Of a DNA stretch of 59,201 nt, positions 35,584-49,100 are shown piece after piece. Below the pieces are notes generated by a model that saw only the letters and a program-made list of their open reading frames with translations, had not been told where the DNA came from and ran no database searches. Position 1 is the stretch's first letter; every line of letters begins with the position of its first letter. This DNA is from Brugia malayi (taxonomy: Eukaryota; Nematoda; Chromadorea; Rhabditida; Onchocercidae): the NCBI RefSeq assembly GCF_000002995.4, contig NW_025062299.1, positions 1-59,201 on the forward strand, written 5' to 3'. The position numbers and the translations under genes are program-made.

Positions 35584-36235
35584 ATCTAACAAGGACTAAA
35601 TTTTTTAGAAAAAGTGAAAAAGCAGTAACAGCTGGGTGAAATAATGACAGTAGTAACAAGTAATAATTATTTTATTATTGTAACAGTATTGCTAAAAAGC
35701 GAAAATAATTTTTTTTTCTTTCTTAGCATAATTTAATAGTTTTCACATAAATTGAAAAAACCAATGTCGAAAAAAAACAGGAAGTAAAGTAAGGTAAGTA
35801 AAAATGTGAAAATTTCTCATTGTTTAAATAAATCAAAACAATTTAAAAAATTCCTGCATATATATTTTTCCATATTCCTCTTTTTTTTCATTTCCTTAGT
35901 TATTATTTATCATCATTCACTTCATTTTAATTAAAATCAACATTATCATATTTATTAATATTTTGTGTGATAAAAAAGAAAGAAAGGAATATATTTGATA
36001 AGGAAACAAACCCTAACAGAAAATGTGTAGGCAATAGTTGTTGATACCAATGTTTTTGGTTGTTCATTTATATCAATATCAATTTCCACACTGCAAGATG
36101 TGTCTCGTAAGAGTGGAAGTAATAGTAATAATATTATTAGCACAGGATGAAATTGTGCAAAATAATAATATTGTAACGTTGTTGGCCGTTGCCAATATTC
36201 CATTACAGAATAATAATATCTATTTTGTGGTTGAT
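35584..36235. other. unique AT-rich DNA between the element and a satellite island
   Basis: No supported gene. The frames at 35955-36238 on both strands have no family features. Confidence 0.5.
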
Positions 36236-36770
36236 TAACTCATACCATTTCTCTACAGATCACTAGAAGACATTTTTAATTCATTAACTCATACCATTTC
36301 TCTACAGATATAACAATATCACTAGAAGACATTTCGATAAATTAATGCCACTCTCTGCAAATATAACAATATCACTAGAAGACATTTTGATTAATTCATG
36401 TCACTTCTCTGCAAATATAACAATATCACTTGAAGACATTTTGATTAATTCAGTAACTCACACCATTTCTTTGCAGATGTAACAACATCACTAGAAGATA
36501 TTTTGATTAATTCATTAACTCATTCCATTTCTCTACAGATATAACAATATCACTAGAAGACATTTCGATTAACTCATACCATTTCTCTACAGATATAACA
36601 ATATCACTAGAAGACATTTGGTTAATTCATTAACTCATACCATTTCTCTACAGATCACTAGAAGACATTTTTAATTCATTAACTCATACCATTTCTCTAC
36701 AGTGTAACAATATCACTAGAAGATATTTTGATTAATTGATTAACTCATACCATTTCTTTACTAAATTACA
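36236..36770 (+). repeat. 54/62-bp satellite island
   Basis: About ten monomers in the same orientation as array 1, including truncated ones (CTACAGATCACTAGAAGACA) that lack the middle of the monomer. Confidence 0.95.
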
Positions 36771-39700
36771 TTTAGAATTTTCAGCAAATATTTTAAAGCT
36801 GATTTAAGTTTATTTTAGTAATAATAAGCCAACAATTTTTACTGATGTTATTTTTCTCTCGTTGTTGTGGTTGTTATTGTTTATTTGTATTTTAGATAAT
36901 TATTTACATGTAAATTACAAGCATTTTTTTTCCTTTTTTTCCTTTTTATTTTTGAGCAGTTTGTATCATTTATTGCTAACAGTAATAACACTGATAATAA
37001 TAAATAATTGATTAATAGATGGATGAAATTAGAACGAAAATAAAAGAGTGAGTTTAATAAATAATTGGTCAAAAATATCAATTTTATTTCAAATTCCTCG
37101 TTATTGATAATAACAGTAGTTGTAGTAGTATTAGAATTATTAGTGGTGATAATAATTGCAGTAGCAATAGTACTTTGTATTGTTGTTGTTTTATCTTCAA
37201 CTATTACCATAGATCAAAAAAGAATATAATTTCTGCAAAACCAATTTAATTGAAGCAAGCGTTAAATTAAGTTGAAATAAAACCTAGATTTGGGTTAAAA
37301 AACCATATTAAAATAAGTTTTAAAAAAACCATTAAAGAAAAAAAGAAGAATGAGTAGAATACCAAACAGAATATCAGACAATAATCATTGTAAATTTAAT
37401 TTTTGGCCGAACATTTTGATGGAAATTGTTCGAACTAATTTCCAGTTTCTTAAAACATAGTAAGTTAAAATTTAAATTTTACAAAATCCAAATGACCATG
37501 TTGACTGATTATCTCTCATAAACATCATTGATAAATTTGATGAAAGTTTAATGCGTAATATAATTTTCTACTAACCTAAAATGCTGATTGATTATCTCAT
37601 AGTACTTCCTTATTCGGAACCATTACAACTCAACAATGATAATTTCAAATTGCAACCATTTTGGGAAAAAAAATTTACATGACTCGTATTTACATGGCTG
37701 GCATTTAGAAAGTGAGAACTAAATAAGAATGGAAAAAGAATAAAAAAATAATGAGTTATGAGGAATAATAATGGGCTACATTATAAATGATAATTGCGAT
37801 TATAATCATAAGAAAATACGTTTTTTAATAATAATAACCATTATTATATCATGAAATGCATCATTTCTAATGCATTATTAGATATTCCTGAATAAAAATT
37901 TCGGAATTATATTTAAATCTTTTCGTTTAATAATGATAACATGTATGATATGACATGTGATGACATATATACATATGATATGTGATACGTGGTGTGATAT
38001 GTAATATATGATATACATATGGTATGGTGTTATATACGGTATGACATATTGCACGGTGTATATACAGTACGATATAAGGTGTATGATGTACGATATGGTG
38101 TGGTGTGGCACGATATATGATGTATGATATATGGTGTATGGATAGAATGGTATATGGTAAATGGCACAGCATGACACACTGTAATATGGTATATGGTGGT
38201 GGCCTGGTATAGTATCTGGTGATAGTAGGATGGTATGGTATAATATGCTGATATGTGATATGGCATGATTCATGGTATATGGTGTGGCGATATAATGTGA
38301 CATATGGTATGATAAATTGATATGGAAAGATGCGAAGATGATTAGTTTCCTTCCAGTTAGCCATTCGCGAATGGATTAATGGCCATATGCATAAATGACA
38401 CATATGCCTACACATCCACTGCACAGATACACACTCACATACAACCCACAAAAACACGCTTATAAATATACACATACACATAATCATGCACATAAACCTA
38501 CACGCATGCACACATACATAAATAATACAATACACAGCAGTTTACTTTTTGATTTACAGTCGTTTTTGGGTTGTTCTCATTGTGCACTCGTTTGTTCTCG
38601 AGGAGACGAGACGTTTCATCCCTTATCTGAAACATTTTCGTACTCATTGCATATGCACACATGCACACATACATATGCTAACATTTAAAAAGTTCTTAAT
38701 TCTACTTTATTGTTTTCGTACTATTTATTCTTCTTGAACATTTCTTCTGAGTTATATATACAAGACAGGAAAATTGTTATTTAAACTTAAGCTATTACAA
38801 ATTATTGCTATTATGGCTAAAGATTGGATTGGTTCATTTAAATATCAAACCATATGATATTTTACTAATTAAAAAGGTAAATTTAATTAATTATGAATCA
38901 ACGTTTCGCTTTTGATAGGATATATTTTATTGCAAATGATTACGTATCATTGTCAGGAAATTACGCATAATGTGTATTTATCGACGATTTAATGATAATA
39001 ATAGAATAGGAACTTAACACTTCTAAATTGTAGCTCCTAAAAACGGCTCCTAAATTGCAACATATAATTTTGAGCTTAGAAATAATAGATTATGATACTA
39101 AGTAAAGTAAATATTATAGTTATTAGATCATAGTTTATACAATCTTTAAACTTAGAATACACGTGTATTTATACATAAAATATAAATACAAAAAGTGTCG
39201 TAAGCAATTTATTTCTGTACAGTTTATCAGCAGAAAATTCCGGGACATTATCCTCAAATATTGCTCAAATCTTATTTCTCAGAAAGCTTGTATCTCAGAA
39301 AAATATTAATTAATTAAATCACTCATTCATTATTATTATCACTGTTATTATTATTATCATCATTATTATTATATTATTAATATAATTGTTATCATTAGTA
39401 TTATCGTTATTATTAATTAGGAATTCATAACTTATTGCATGAATAAAGTGGTAGCATTTTGAATACAATAGAAAAGTTCGCTTAAAATTATTTTTGGTCG
39501 GAGACTATGTAAATATTAACATTCATAGCTATAGCCAACTTCGAACTATTTCATTCTTTTCCTTTTTTTTTTTTTCTATTCTCCAAAATTTATATTTTTG
39601 GAAACGATGTCCTTCAAATGATCTTTACTATTTGAAAAAAGCAGAAGATGAAAAAAATTGAAAATGCAAAAATCGCTGCTAGTTATATTTAGTAAGGATA

Positions 39701-42700
39701 GCATTGATAATTGAAATAAATACTGTTTTTTTTTGGTTCTCTTTCCGAAATTTCATCAAAGCTTACTTAATTGACTACAATGAGGTCATTTTAATTTTTC
39801 CATTTTCCTAAATGTTGAATTACTGCATGATTCTTTTTTTTCTTTTATCATTTCTGAAATGTAATTGTAATATGATAGTAGAAAACATGTAATTAAAGAT
39901 TATATTTAGTTGTATAACAGCGAAAATATTAAATTGATGATATAGATCAAATGAGATATATGAGCCTATTTCAAAAATTTTTTTCAAAAGTTTTGTTTAA
40001 CTTTCAAAGTAAGAAGAATTCATCAAAATGATTTAGGTTTGAAGAAGAGGCAGGTCTGAAAAAAAAGCAAAACTTCTTAGCACAAAAAATTTTAATTCCG
40101 TCAAATTTATTTACGAATGAAATAAATAATTTGAAATAAAGTAGATGAATCAATATCAAAAATATACTTGTCACAACGAAATTATGGGACAAAGTAATCA
40201 ATTATTGCTTCAATATGCATTTATACCGGTAATTTTGATAATAACTTTTGCAAATATTATAATTCTGTCATCATTCCCAAATTTATTCCAAAATCATAGA
40301 ATTAATTGAAAATTGAAATTGCAATTAACAATTAATTGCAATTTTTTCTATTTTTCTAACTTTTTTAAGTAAACATAAACTTCAAAATTTTAAATCTATT
40401 TTATCAAAATATCATCTATATGAGATTCTTATTCAATCAAAATTTGATTGGATATGATTAAAAAGAATCCAAAACAAAAGAAAAAAAGCATTAGCTGAAA
40501 TAAGAAATCGCATAGGAATTCATTAAATGACATTGAAAAAAGGAAATGAAAATAGAATCAGAAGAAAAGAATAATTAGAAATAAAGGTACAAAGAAAACA
40601 TGTTCATTCGGTTTATGCTATCATACAAATTTATAAATTGATTTGAGGGAAAAAATTTGAATTAATAATTTATGGGGATGTAGAAAAAGAACAAGTTGCT
40701 GTTTTCTCAATGATGATAAAAAAATAAGAAGAAAATGAACGAAAAGCAAGCGAAAAAGGAAGAGGATTGGAAATCAAAAAACATAAATTAGAAATAGTAA
40801 TCGATTAAAATAACACCTGAAATTAGTACAGAGAAAAGAAAAGAAATGAATCTGAGAAAATAGTTTACGAATATAATTTTATCAGCAATTGGAAGAGAAT
40901 GATAATTCATTTAGACTTATTATTATTAGACAGACTGTTCATTTTAACAAAATATAAAAGTGTGCTATAATTGGCCGATTAAACTTTTTTTTCTAATTTA
41001 ATTACTGAAATGTGAAAATGATAAAAATTAAAAATTTTCATATTTATCTTATTAATTAATATAATTACTATCTTTTGTTAAGCACATAGTTTGAAACTAC
41101 ATTTGTGAAAATATATCATCTTATCATTAATTAATGAAAATGGTACAGTTATCTTCCTAATGACAATATAATGACAACGATAACAGTAACAATGATTTAT
41201 AATGAAATATTATGCTTCTATAACTTTTGATTTGAACGCAATAGAAAAATCATGTCTTGAAATACTTGGTGGGCCGTTAAAAGGATGAAATCTCAGAATT
41301 TAGCTATTTAGTTATTCTACTTCAATTCAACGTCTTTTTGGTCTAACAATTTAATCTTATGTCAATTCAAAAATTAATTTAAATTAATACTTGAAATAAT
41401 TATAAAATACCATTCTTTACAACAATATTATCACTGCTGTGATATGTATCAATTGTATTTTTCTTAATTAATCTCAAAATTTTCGAATTTTTATGACTAC
41501 ATAGTTATCTGTATTACAAACTAATATTTTTGCTTATAAAATAATATTTTTCTTGTTGCATTTCGAAATTAGCTTAAAAATTTAAGTGTTTTATTAGTGT
41601 ATATTATCTCTTTTCTTTTTTCTCTCTCGCTCTCACTTTCTTTTTTCCCTTGTTCTATTTACATAACATTTGTTTATGCTATCAGCAATACACATATCTC
41701 TTTCTTCTTCAACTTTTAATGAAAAAAAAAATTGTATACTGATATTACTATGTAATAAAATATTTTTTTTAAAAAAGATGGAATGTAAAGTTTTTATTTT
41801 TTACTTTTGTTTTTAAATTTTGAAATTTAATAAAATTCGTCGTCTCGTTTGTTATTTTCTGCTACATAAATCTGTTTTTTTTTTTTTTTTTGTTTTAAAA
41901 TATGTTTTCCAATAAAAAAGTAAAATGTTTAAAATTTTGAAAATTGCATAAGTTAAATTACAATCATCCAGTTTTTTACCTATCAAATCATGAATCATGA
42001 ATACTCGTCGTTGTACATCCAGTTTCTGATAAACAATATGTCGAATGGTATCTAGTGATCATCGAGAGTTTTCATTTCCATTGCATATGAAATCGATCGG
42101 ATGATTTTCGAGCTAGAAAAAAAAAATAAATACTTACCATAACAATAATAATTATATTAGTGAATCGAAATAAACAACTTTTTACATGATGATAATGATT
42201 ACAGATACTCAATACTATCCAGCAAATTTTAAAAAGTATCATTAAAAGATATTTAATTAGTAATTAATTCATTTTATTTGGAGTGAAATTACTTAATTAA
42301 AGTGTGCTTTTTTGAACTAATTGTCTTCATTGATATTTTGACGATTTGCTAAACTTTTAATGGCCCGGGAATATTGATTATATTGATTCGAAATGAAATA
42401 CTAACAATTAAAATTAAGCATAAGTAGTAATAAGTCATATTTTGATTACTGATTAATAAAATATCTCATTTTATTTGAAATGAAATCACTCAGTTAAAAT
42501 GTGTTTTTTTGCTATTTTTTGCTAAAAAAAAAACTATTTTTATGGAAATAAATAATTACAATCAGTATCACGATAAAGAAGAAAAGAAACATTTACCATG
42601 ATAATGATTATAATTATTGATAATCAAAATTAATAACTTTTGCAATTACAGATATATAATCTATTCAATAAAAATAAAAAAATATTTTTAAAAGATTTTA

Positions 42701-42887
42701 TCATGACAATCTAAGTAAGAATCTTAAGTAAAATGATTTCATTTTATAGCTTTTCGGAAGAATTTTTATTTATTATGAATAAAATTTATAACCCAAAATG
42801 TTGTTTATAACATGAATGAATATTCAAAATGAAATAAACTAACAAAAATAAACAAATAAGTAAATGATGTGAGCAAACAAAAAAAGT
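36771..42887. other. gene-poor AT-rich DNA with a purine/pyrimidine simple-sequence block
   Basis: 37930-38310 is cryptic simple sequence of TATGGTATGG/GATATGTGATA type, giving Tyr/His/Ile-rich minus-strand frames that are artefacts. 38395-38530 is CA-rich (ACACATACACATAATCATGC). At about 38564-38660, after TTTGATTTACAG, there is a less AT-rich stretch that may be an exon, but neither frame is recognisable. The rest, including 39340-39420 (ATT/ATA repeats), shows no gene. Confidence 0.55.
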
Positions 42888-44499
42888 TGGGAGAGGTTTT
42901 TGATCGCAGGGAGGTTGATTAAATGTAGGTGTAAATGCATGGAGTAACAGAGAAATAAACCAATTTCTTTATTAGCAGAAGTAATAAGACAATAAGTTGA
43001 TAGAGAACAATTGAAATTGAAATCGTCTGGTTCTTGGCAACAAATTGCACATATATTAAAATCTTTTAACAAGGGTGACCCTTATATAGCAATTATATCT
43101 TACATTACATATATTAAGATGTAGGAGTGGTTTATAATTAGACAATTTTGTACAAAAGATAAATTGTCTAGACATGACATTAAGTTAACTACAATGGATA
43201 TTACAATGAATTGAAAGGATATAACAAAAGAAAGTACAGTGGGTTTTCTAGACATTATGATAAGTGGCTACTATAATGAGTTGCAATAGACATACATGAT
43301 CGATGCTTATAATATATGAAATGATATTAGATCAAAAGTCATTACGATGAATTGTAAAAGGCATCAATGGATTACTATATTAAGCATTGTTAACATTTAA
43401 TGTTAAAATTTGCGACAGTGTCATACAATTAGCATTATGTTTCAATTCATCACTAATTTGTTCAATTAATTCTCTTGTACTTATTTAAATTTTATCATCC
43501 TCTAAATCATCTTCAACATCTGCCGTTGGTACAAGCTTTCCTTTCGTTGTTGTTCATATTCGCTTGGCTTAAGTTGTAGAAATGATAATTCCAAATGGCT
43601 ATCTATCTGTAACCATAAATAATAATGTTTTGCGTTTGCTTTCTTCAGAATTTTCAAATGCTTCTTCTTCTCCAAAAAAATTCTTTTGATGAAAACACCT
43701 ATATTTGCAATTACTACATTTTCTACTAAAAATTTTGTTATCTTTTCTTTTTTTTGCGACCTATATTTCAAACTTGTAAGCCATATTTCAGCATAAATTT
43801 ATAATTACGATAATAATAATAATATTATTGTATGCTTAAATGTACTTAAAACATTTCATTAATATTTGTTATAATTCAATCAATTAAGAAATGGTTTAAC
43901 ATTAATAGCACCAATAATAATAATAACAAATAAAAAACAACAACAAAAACATTAAATAAAATTAGTAGTTACATTCATTATGAAATTAAAAAAAATTAAT
44001 TCCCGGACTCTAGTGAAAATTATCTAATTGCTATGTGAAAATAGTCTTAATTAACTAACAACGACAACAGCAGCGAAATTACAAAGATCTTCGTGATATC
44101 GTGCAGCTGAGAAGACAGTTATAAGTTTACGATTCGCAAAAAATGCATAACCAAATTCGACAACCTGTCAGATAGCAATTAATTAATTAATGATTGTACA
44201 AATAGAAGTCTGATCTAAACATTTTCATCTACAGTATCTCATAATTATTTTAATCGCATTAAATAGTAGCTGAATTAATGCTTTAAAATTTCAATGAAGC
44301 AAAGAAAAATAGAGTGTAAAAAATCTCATTTGAAATAAAAATGCTATCACAATTTTGATGCAATCAAATTAGTCAAAGCATAATTGTTTTGAAAATATTC
44401 TTTATAAACTATTCGTTTATTTTAGGGAATAACAAATTTATCCTAAAATAACCAATAAACATTCTGAATATATGAAATTTATTAAGACAAAAAAAAAAA
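42888..44499 (-). repeat. left arm of a 1.6-kb inverted repeat
   Basis: Reverse complement of 49526-51141. In the stretches compared base by base I saw only isolated substitutions and homopolymer-length differences. It contains copies of PP1 exons 7 and 8 and about 530 bp of the LTR of the second BEL/Pao element, cut off before the LTR end. Confidence 0.95.
43502..44164 (-). pseudogene. inverted copy of PP1 exons 7 and 8
   Basis: Exon 7 copy at 44164-44060 and exon 8 copy at 43606-43502, with the intron between them, on the minus strand. The reading frames are undamaged. One codon differs from the functional gene: exon 8 reads RKES here and RKKS in the gene. Exons 1-6 are not duplicated, so the copy lacks all metal-binding residues and cannot make a phosphatase. 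It could pair with the gene's transcript if transcribed. Confidence 0.9.
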
Positions 44500-46151
44500 C
44501 GAAATAAACTGGTAAAAGAAAAAAGTACTTTCTAGTACTTAACGATATTTCCTATTACCTCCTCATGTCTTGTTCCTCAAATTTCAATCATTTGTGTCCA
44601 AACTTACAAGTTTTTATAGTTTCCACTAAAATTTATCTCCGTGATGCAATCCGGAAGCTTTGACGATTATTGCCGAAATACACAAATTTCAATGAACCAA
44701 CAAACTTCGATTCCATATTAGTTAATAAAAATAATTATTTGAAATCATTTAAAAAACAATGATTTTATTTTAATAATGAATCACTGCTTTTGATGTTTTT
44801 TCTTTTGCATTTTTTCATTGTGTTTCTCAAATGCCTTAGCCACTATTAATGAATATTAATGTTTGGAACATGTTTGGCAATTATAAAATATATAATTTTA
44901 ATTAATATCAAGGTGTCATCGGATCATTTAAAAGCTTAGATATTATTAGCTAAATCAAACAATCAACATTCCTTAAATTTTTCACTTTAGAATTCAAATT
45001 AATCGTTGAAAGATCCAATGTTAATGTGTCTTCAGCAAATTGTAACAAATACTGCTTTTGTGGATCAAACTAACTTCGTTGAAATTGCTGTGTTTTTCTC
45101 ATTCGATTTCATATTCTTCCTATTGGTTTGTACTGTTAAAGCTCTTATCATGCTCCCTATCGTAATCACTTATAATTTAAATGGCTTTAATACTGAAGAA
45201 GATAAAAGGATCGTTAAAACTGTTCTATCGGCGGTCACATTGGAAATGGTCTGATAAATGATCGCATCTGTTTATTATTTTGTTTCTCCCATTTTTCCTT
45301 TTCTTCATTGCCTGCTTCTTTTTCGATGAATAAAATATAACATTTCAATACGATTGACTGATTGACGCTAGTTTATGGCTTATATTGATTATGTCGAACT
45401 GACTTCTGTCCCAGTGACTCATACATTTTGCTTTCGTGCATTGGTTTAGCTGCAAATTTGCCTTCAATTTTATTCGGATGTTTTTTTTTACATATTTTAA
45501 AAAAAAACGCAAATTTGCCTTCAATTTTATTCGAATGTTTTTTTTTTTTTACATATATATTTTAAATAATATCCATATTTAAAATGATATGGCCATACAG
45601 TACTGTTACTTTTGTTTCATTCTAATTTTCTCTTTCTTTCCTTCTTTTTCTTGCAATGTCAATAATGGAAAAAGTAGAAAAATGACTTTTTTTATCTGAA
45701 ATAAATACGATTAGTTTATAATGTTAAAATTATTAAAGTTTTGTTCAAATTATTTTTAAATATGTAAATATTTGTAATTGAAAGAATATAAATGATGTGT
45801 GGGATGAAGCAAATTTATTTTTTAGTATCTTGTAAGTCAGCGAGTGGAGTCACTGCGTAATTAATTTATTTTATATAAAAAACATTTCATATAAATTCAA
45901 GTATTTCCGTAAGTGAAAAATTTTTGCGGTTAATTTAATATATCTTCTTTGATAAGTCTAATTCAAAATTAGTATGCTGGGTGTTCCTTTTATTATTAAC
46001 GGTGAATTTGATTGATCTTTAAACTAATAATTTACGTCATTAATAAACTGCGTGGCGTAGGAAAATTTATTTGTCATCGTAAGAAATTGTCTTAAATAAA
46101 GAAAAAAAGCAACTAATAAATTTGATTGATTATTACATCATTTTATCATTT
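44500..46151. other. spacer upstream of the PP1 gene
   Basis: Mostly AT-rich. An 82-codon frame at 45006-45254 contains two hydrophobic stretches (VFFSFDFIFFLLVC and LIMLPIVITY) and may be a fragment of a membrane protein exon, but I cannot assign it. At 45455-45545 a phrase with GCAAATTTGCCTTCAATTTT is tandemly duplicated. Confidence 0.45.
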
Positions 46152-46165
46152 CTTCTATTTTCCAG
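46152..46165 (+). promoter_or_regulatory. probable trans-splice acceptor of the PP1 mRNA
   Basis: TCTATTTTCCAG precedes the PP1 start by 31 bases, and no convincing coding exon was found upstream. A pyrimidine-rich AG so close to an ATG is typical of SL1 addition sites. It could instead be a normal intron end, since the frame stays open up to it. Confidence 0.45.
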
Positions 46166-46196
46166 GTTAAGAGACCAAAAATTTACAATTGAAAAA

Positions 46197-49100
46197 ATGT
46201 TGGATGAAAATGAAGCAACTCAGAAGACTGAAATGGAGGAATCAAGAGTTAGTGTTAAATATTAATATAAATCTATATAATTTTGAATATATCAGAAGAA
46301 ATAAATTTTCTTTTTGTTTATTTCCTAATTTTTTTCAATTTTTGTTTTTGATTTTTTTTATTTGCAATAATAATAGATAAATGACTTCTCTTCGCTACTT
46401 TTTTAAATTTTTTTTGAAGTAAACGTTGCTTTTTTGTATCTTTTAAACTTTTTCTTATTTCAATAGTCTTAATAATTTAAATTTTTAATAATAATGATTT
46501 TTGTATGTTACCATATAGATATATGGAATTTCTTAAATTTTATTTATCAATCAATTTTTCACCTTAAAAAAATTGGAATGAAAGAAAAAAATTTATGCAT
46601 ATTCAAATGTAATATCATAAGTCTATTGCATTACTAGATTTCATAATCATTATGATATATATTTTAGGAAAATTATATCATTGATAAATTAGATACTTTT
46701 TTTAGAAAATTATTAAAGGAAAGAAAAGTGGTAAACCACCAATAATGAAAGAAATGAATAAACCACCGCTTGTCAAAGAAATGTCCACTGAAAAAAAGGT
46801 AATACCATTTCTGTATATCTATATATTTTTTAAATAATCTCAAAAAAAAAAAAGATTTTTACACATTTTATTAAATTAATGATACTTTTTTTTCTCTCTC
46901 TCCACTAAATTTTAGCTAGTACTACGAGAATTAATCAAGAAACATCTATTGGCTGGTTCGACTCGAATGGAATATGAATTACCAGATTTGCATCAGTTAT
47001 TAACAATGGCAAAAGCATCATTTCAAAAAGTTCCAACATTAATTGAAGTGCCATGCCCTGTTAATATTTGCGGTGATATTCATGGACAGTACGGTGATTT
47101 GATGCGTATTTTTGCTGTATGTTAATTTGATTTTTTTTCTTTTTCTTTTTAAATATTTTGTAGCTTTCTTCGTTTAAAACTTAATAATTTTTCAAATTAA
47201 TATAAATTATCATTTTAATTTCTTCAAAAAAGAAATGAAGAATTATATATTATTAAAAATAAAATTTAGCTGTAATATCTAATTTAATGTAAATGTATAT
47301 GTTTGATTTAAAATTTGTTTTTTCGCTTACATTTTACAATAATTTTCACTTCAAAATTTAATAATTTTTTTGAAATTGAAATAGATTATTTTAATTTTTC
47401 AATACAAAAAAGAAAGAAATTTTATATTATAAAAAAAAAAAAACGTTAAAATATCTGAATACAATGAAAAAATTATTGTGCCATAATTTTTTTCTCTTGC
47501 TATAAAATAATTTAATGTAAATTTTGTTTTCTTTGCTGTAACATGCTAATCCAAGTATTGAGTGTTTGTTAGGATTATTGAAATATTTAATGATTTGTGA
47601 TCTATCCTAAGGATTTACAACTAAATAGCAATATTATAGAAAAAGAGGTTATAGTCTATATATTTGTTTCGCTTAAATTTTAAATTTCAAAATTTTACAA
47701 TCAAATCTTTTCGCTTGTTTGTTTATACTTTTGGATAAATATTGCAATATTATTTTAGATTTTTTCATCATTTCAGAGTAGATTAGGAATTTGACAGTTA
47801 AGCTAATGTGAATTTTAAAACAAATATCAGTATAATATTGACATTTGTTTTAAAATTGACTTATTAATGACATTTTAATTGATTCCAATAATTGATATTA
47901 ATTTATTTTGAAACTAATTTGTATAAAAATTTACATATTTAAAAAAATACATAATTTAGTCATGCGGTTTACCATTCAAAGTACGATATCTATTTTTGGG
48001 CGACTATGTTGATCGTGGGAGACATCCATTGGAAGTAATAGTGCTCCTTTTGGCATGCAAAATTCAATTCCCCAAATTTGTTTTTCTCTTACGTGGCAAC
48101 CATGAATTATTTCATATTAATAAGTTTGTTTTTTTAAAAAAAAAGTTTTGTTTTCTTCTTAACAAACGAAACTAAAATAATTTATATAAGAAAATTATTT
48201 TTGAAATATAAATTATATGGAAAGTATCTTTTAATTTTATTTATTATTATTTTTTAATTAAAATTGCTTGTTTATTAGAAATTATTAATAATCAACAAAA
48301 ATAAATGAAAACCTTCATTTTTGTTTTTTTTAGATCACTCTTTCTTTATTTATTGCAATAAGTAACTTTTCCGAAGAAATTCTTAATTTCTTGACAATAA
48401 ATTAAAAATGTTTTCTTTCTAGTTATACAACAAAAGCGTACACACACATACACACAACATGAATTATCTCAATTAAAAAAAAAATTGAATTTAAAAATTA
48501 GGACATATGGTTTCGCAGCAGAAATCAGGACACGTTATCGTATTCAAGCTGATGCACAAGGTTTATATAATCATTTCAATGAAGTTTTTGCCGAAATGCC
48601 ACTAGCAGCAATTGTTGCAGGCAAAATACTATGCATGCATGGTGGCTTATCACCAGAATTGAATTCTTTGAATGATATTAGAAATATTAAAAGGTTTTCT
48701 AAAATTTATCGTAAAAATACAAATTACAAGCAAAAATAATTTTTTTTTGAATGCTAAAAATCAATAAAAGTTTTAAAAATCACTGGGCAGTATTACTTCA
48801 TATACTGACTACAGTTAATTAAAGCTTTGTTAATTATCCTTTTTCCTTTTTTTTTCTTTCATTAATTCTGAAATTATCTGAAATTTGCCAATATTTAAAT
48901 GATAATCTATTATAAATGATAATATATATATATATAATAATTTATAACTAATTCAATTAATTAAAATTAATTTTTTTAATTCAATATTAAAATTAATTCG
49001 ATTTCTAGCATAACTTTTTTAGGCCACTAAGAATGGTAAAGGGTTTAGCGCAGGATTTACTTTGGGCAGATCCGGAAACCGGTGCAAAAGGTTTCCAACG

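Noticed and set aside
37277..37310. Sequence resembling the SL1-bearing LTR end (AAACCTAGATTTGGGTTAAA)
   Set aside because: Too many mismatches and no LTR sequence on either side.
37878..38535. Tyr/His/Ile-rich minus-strand frames
   Set aside because: Low-complexity translation of TATGG/GATAT simple sequence.
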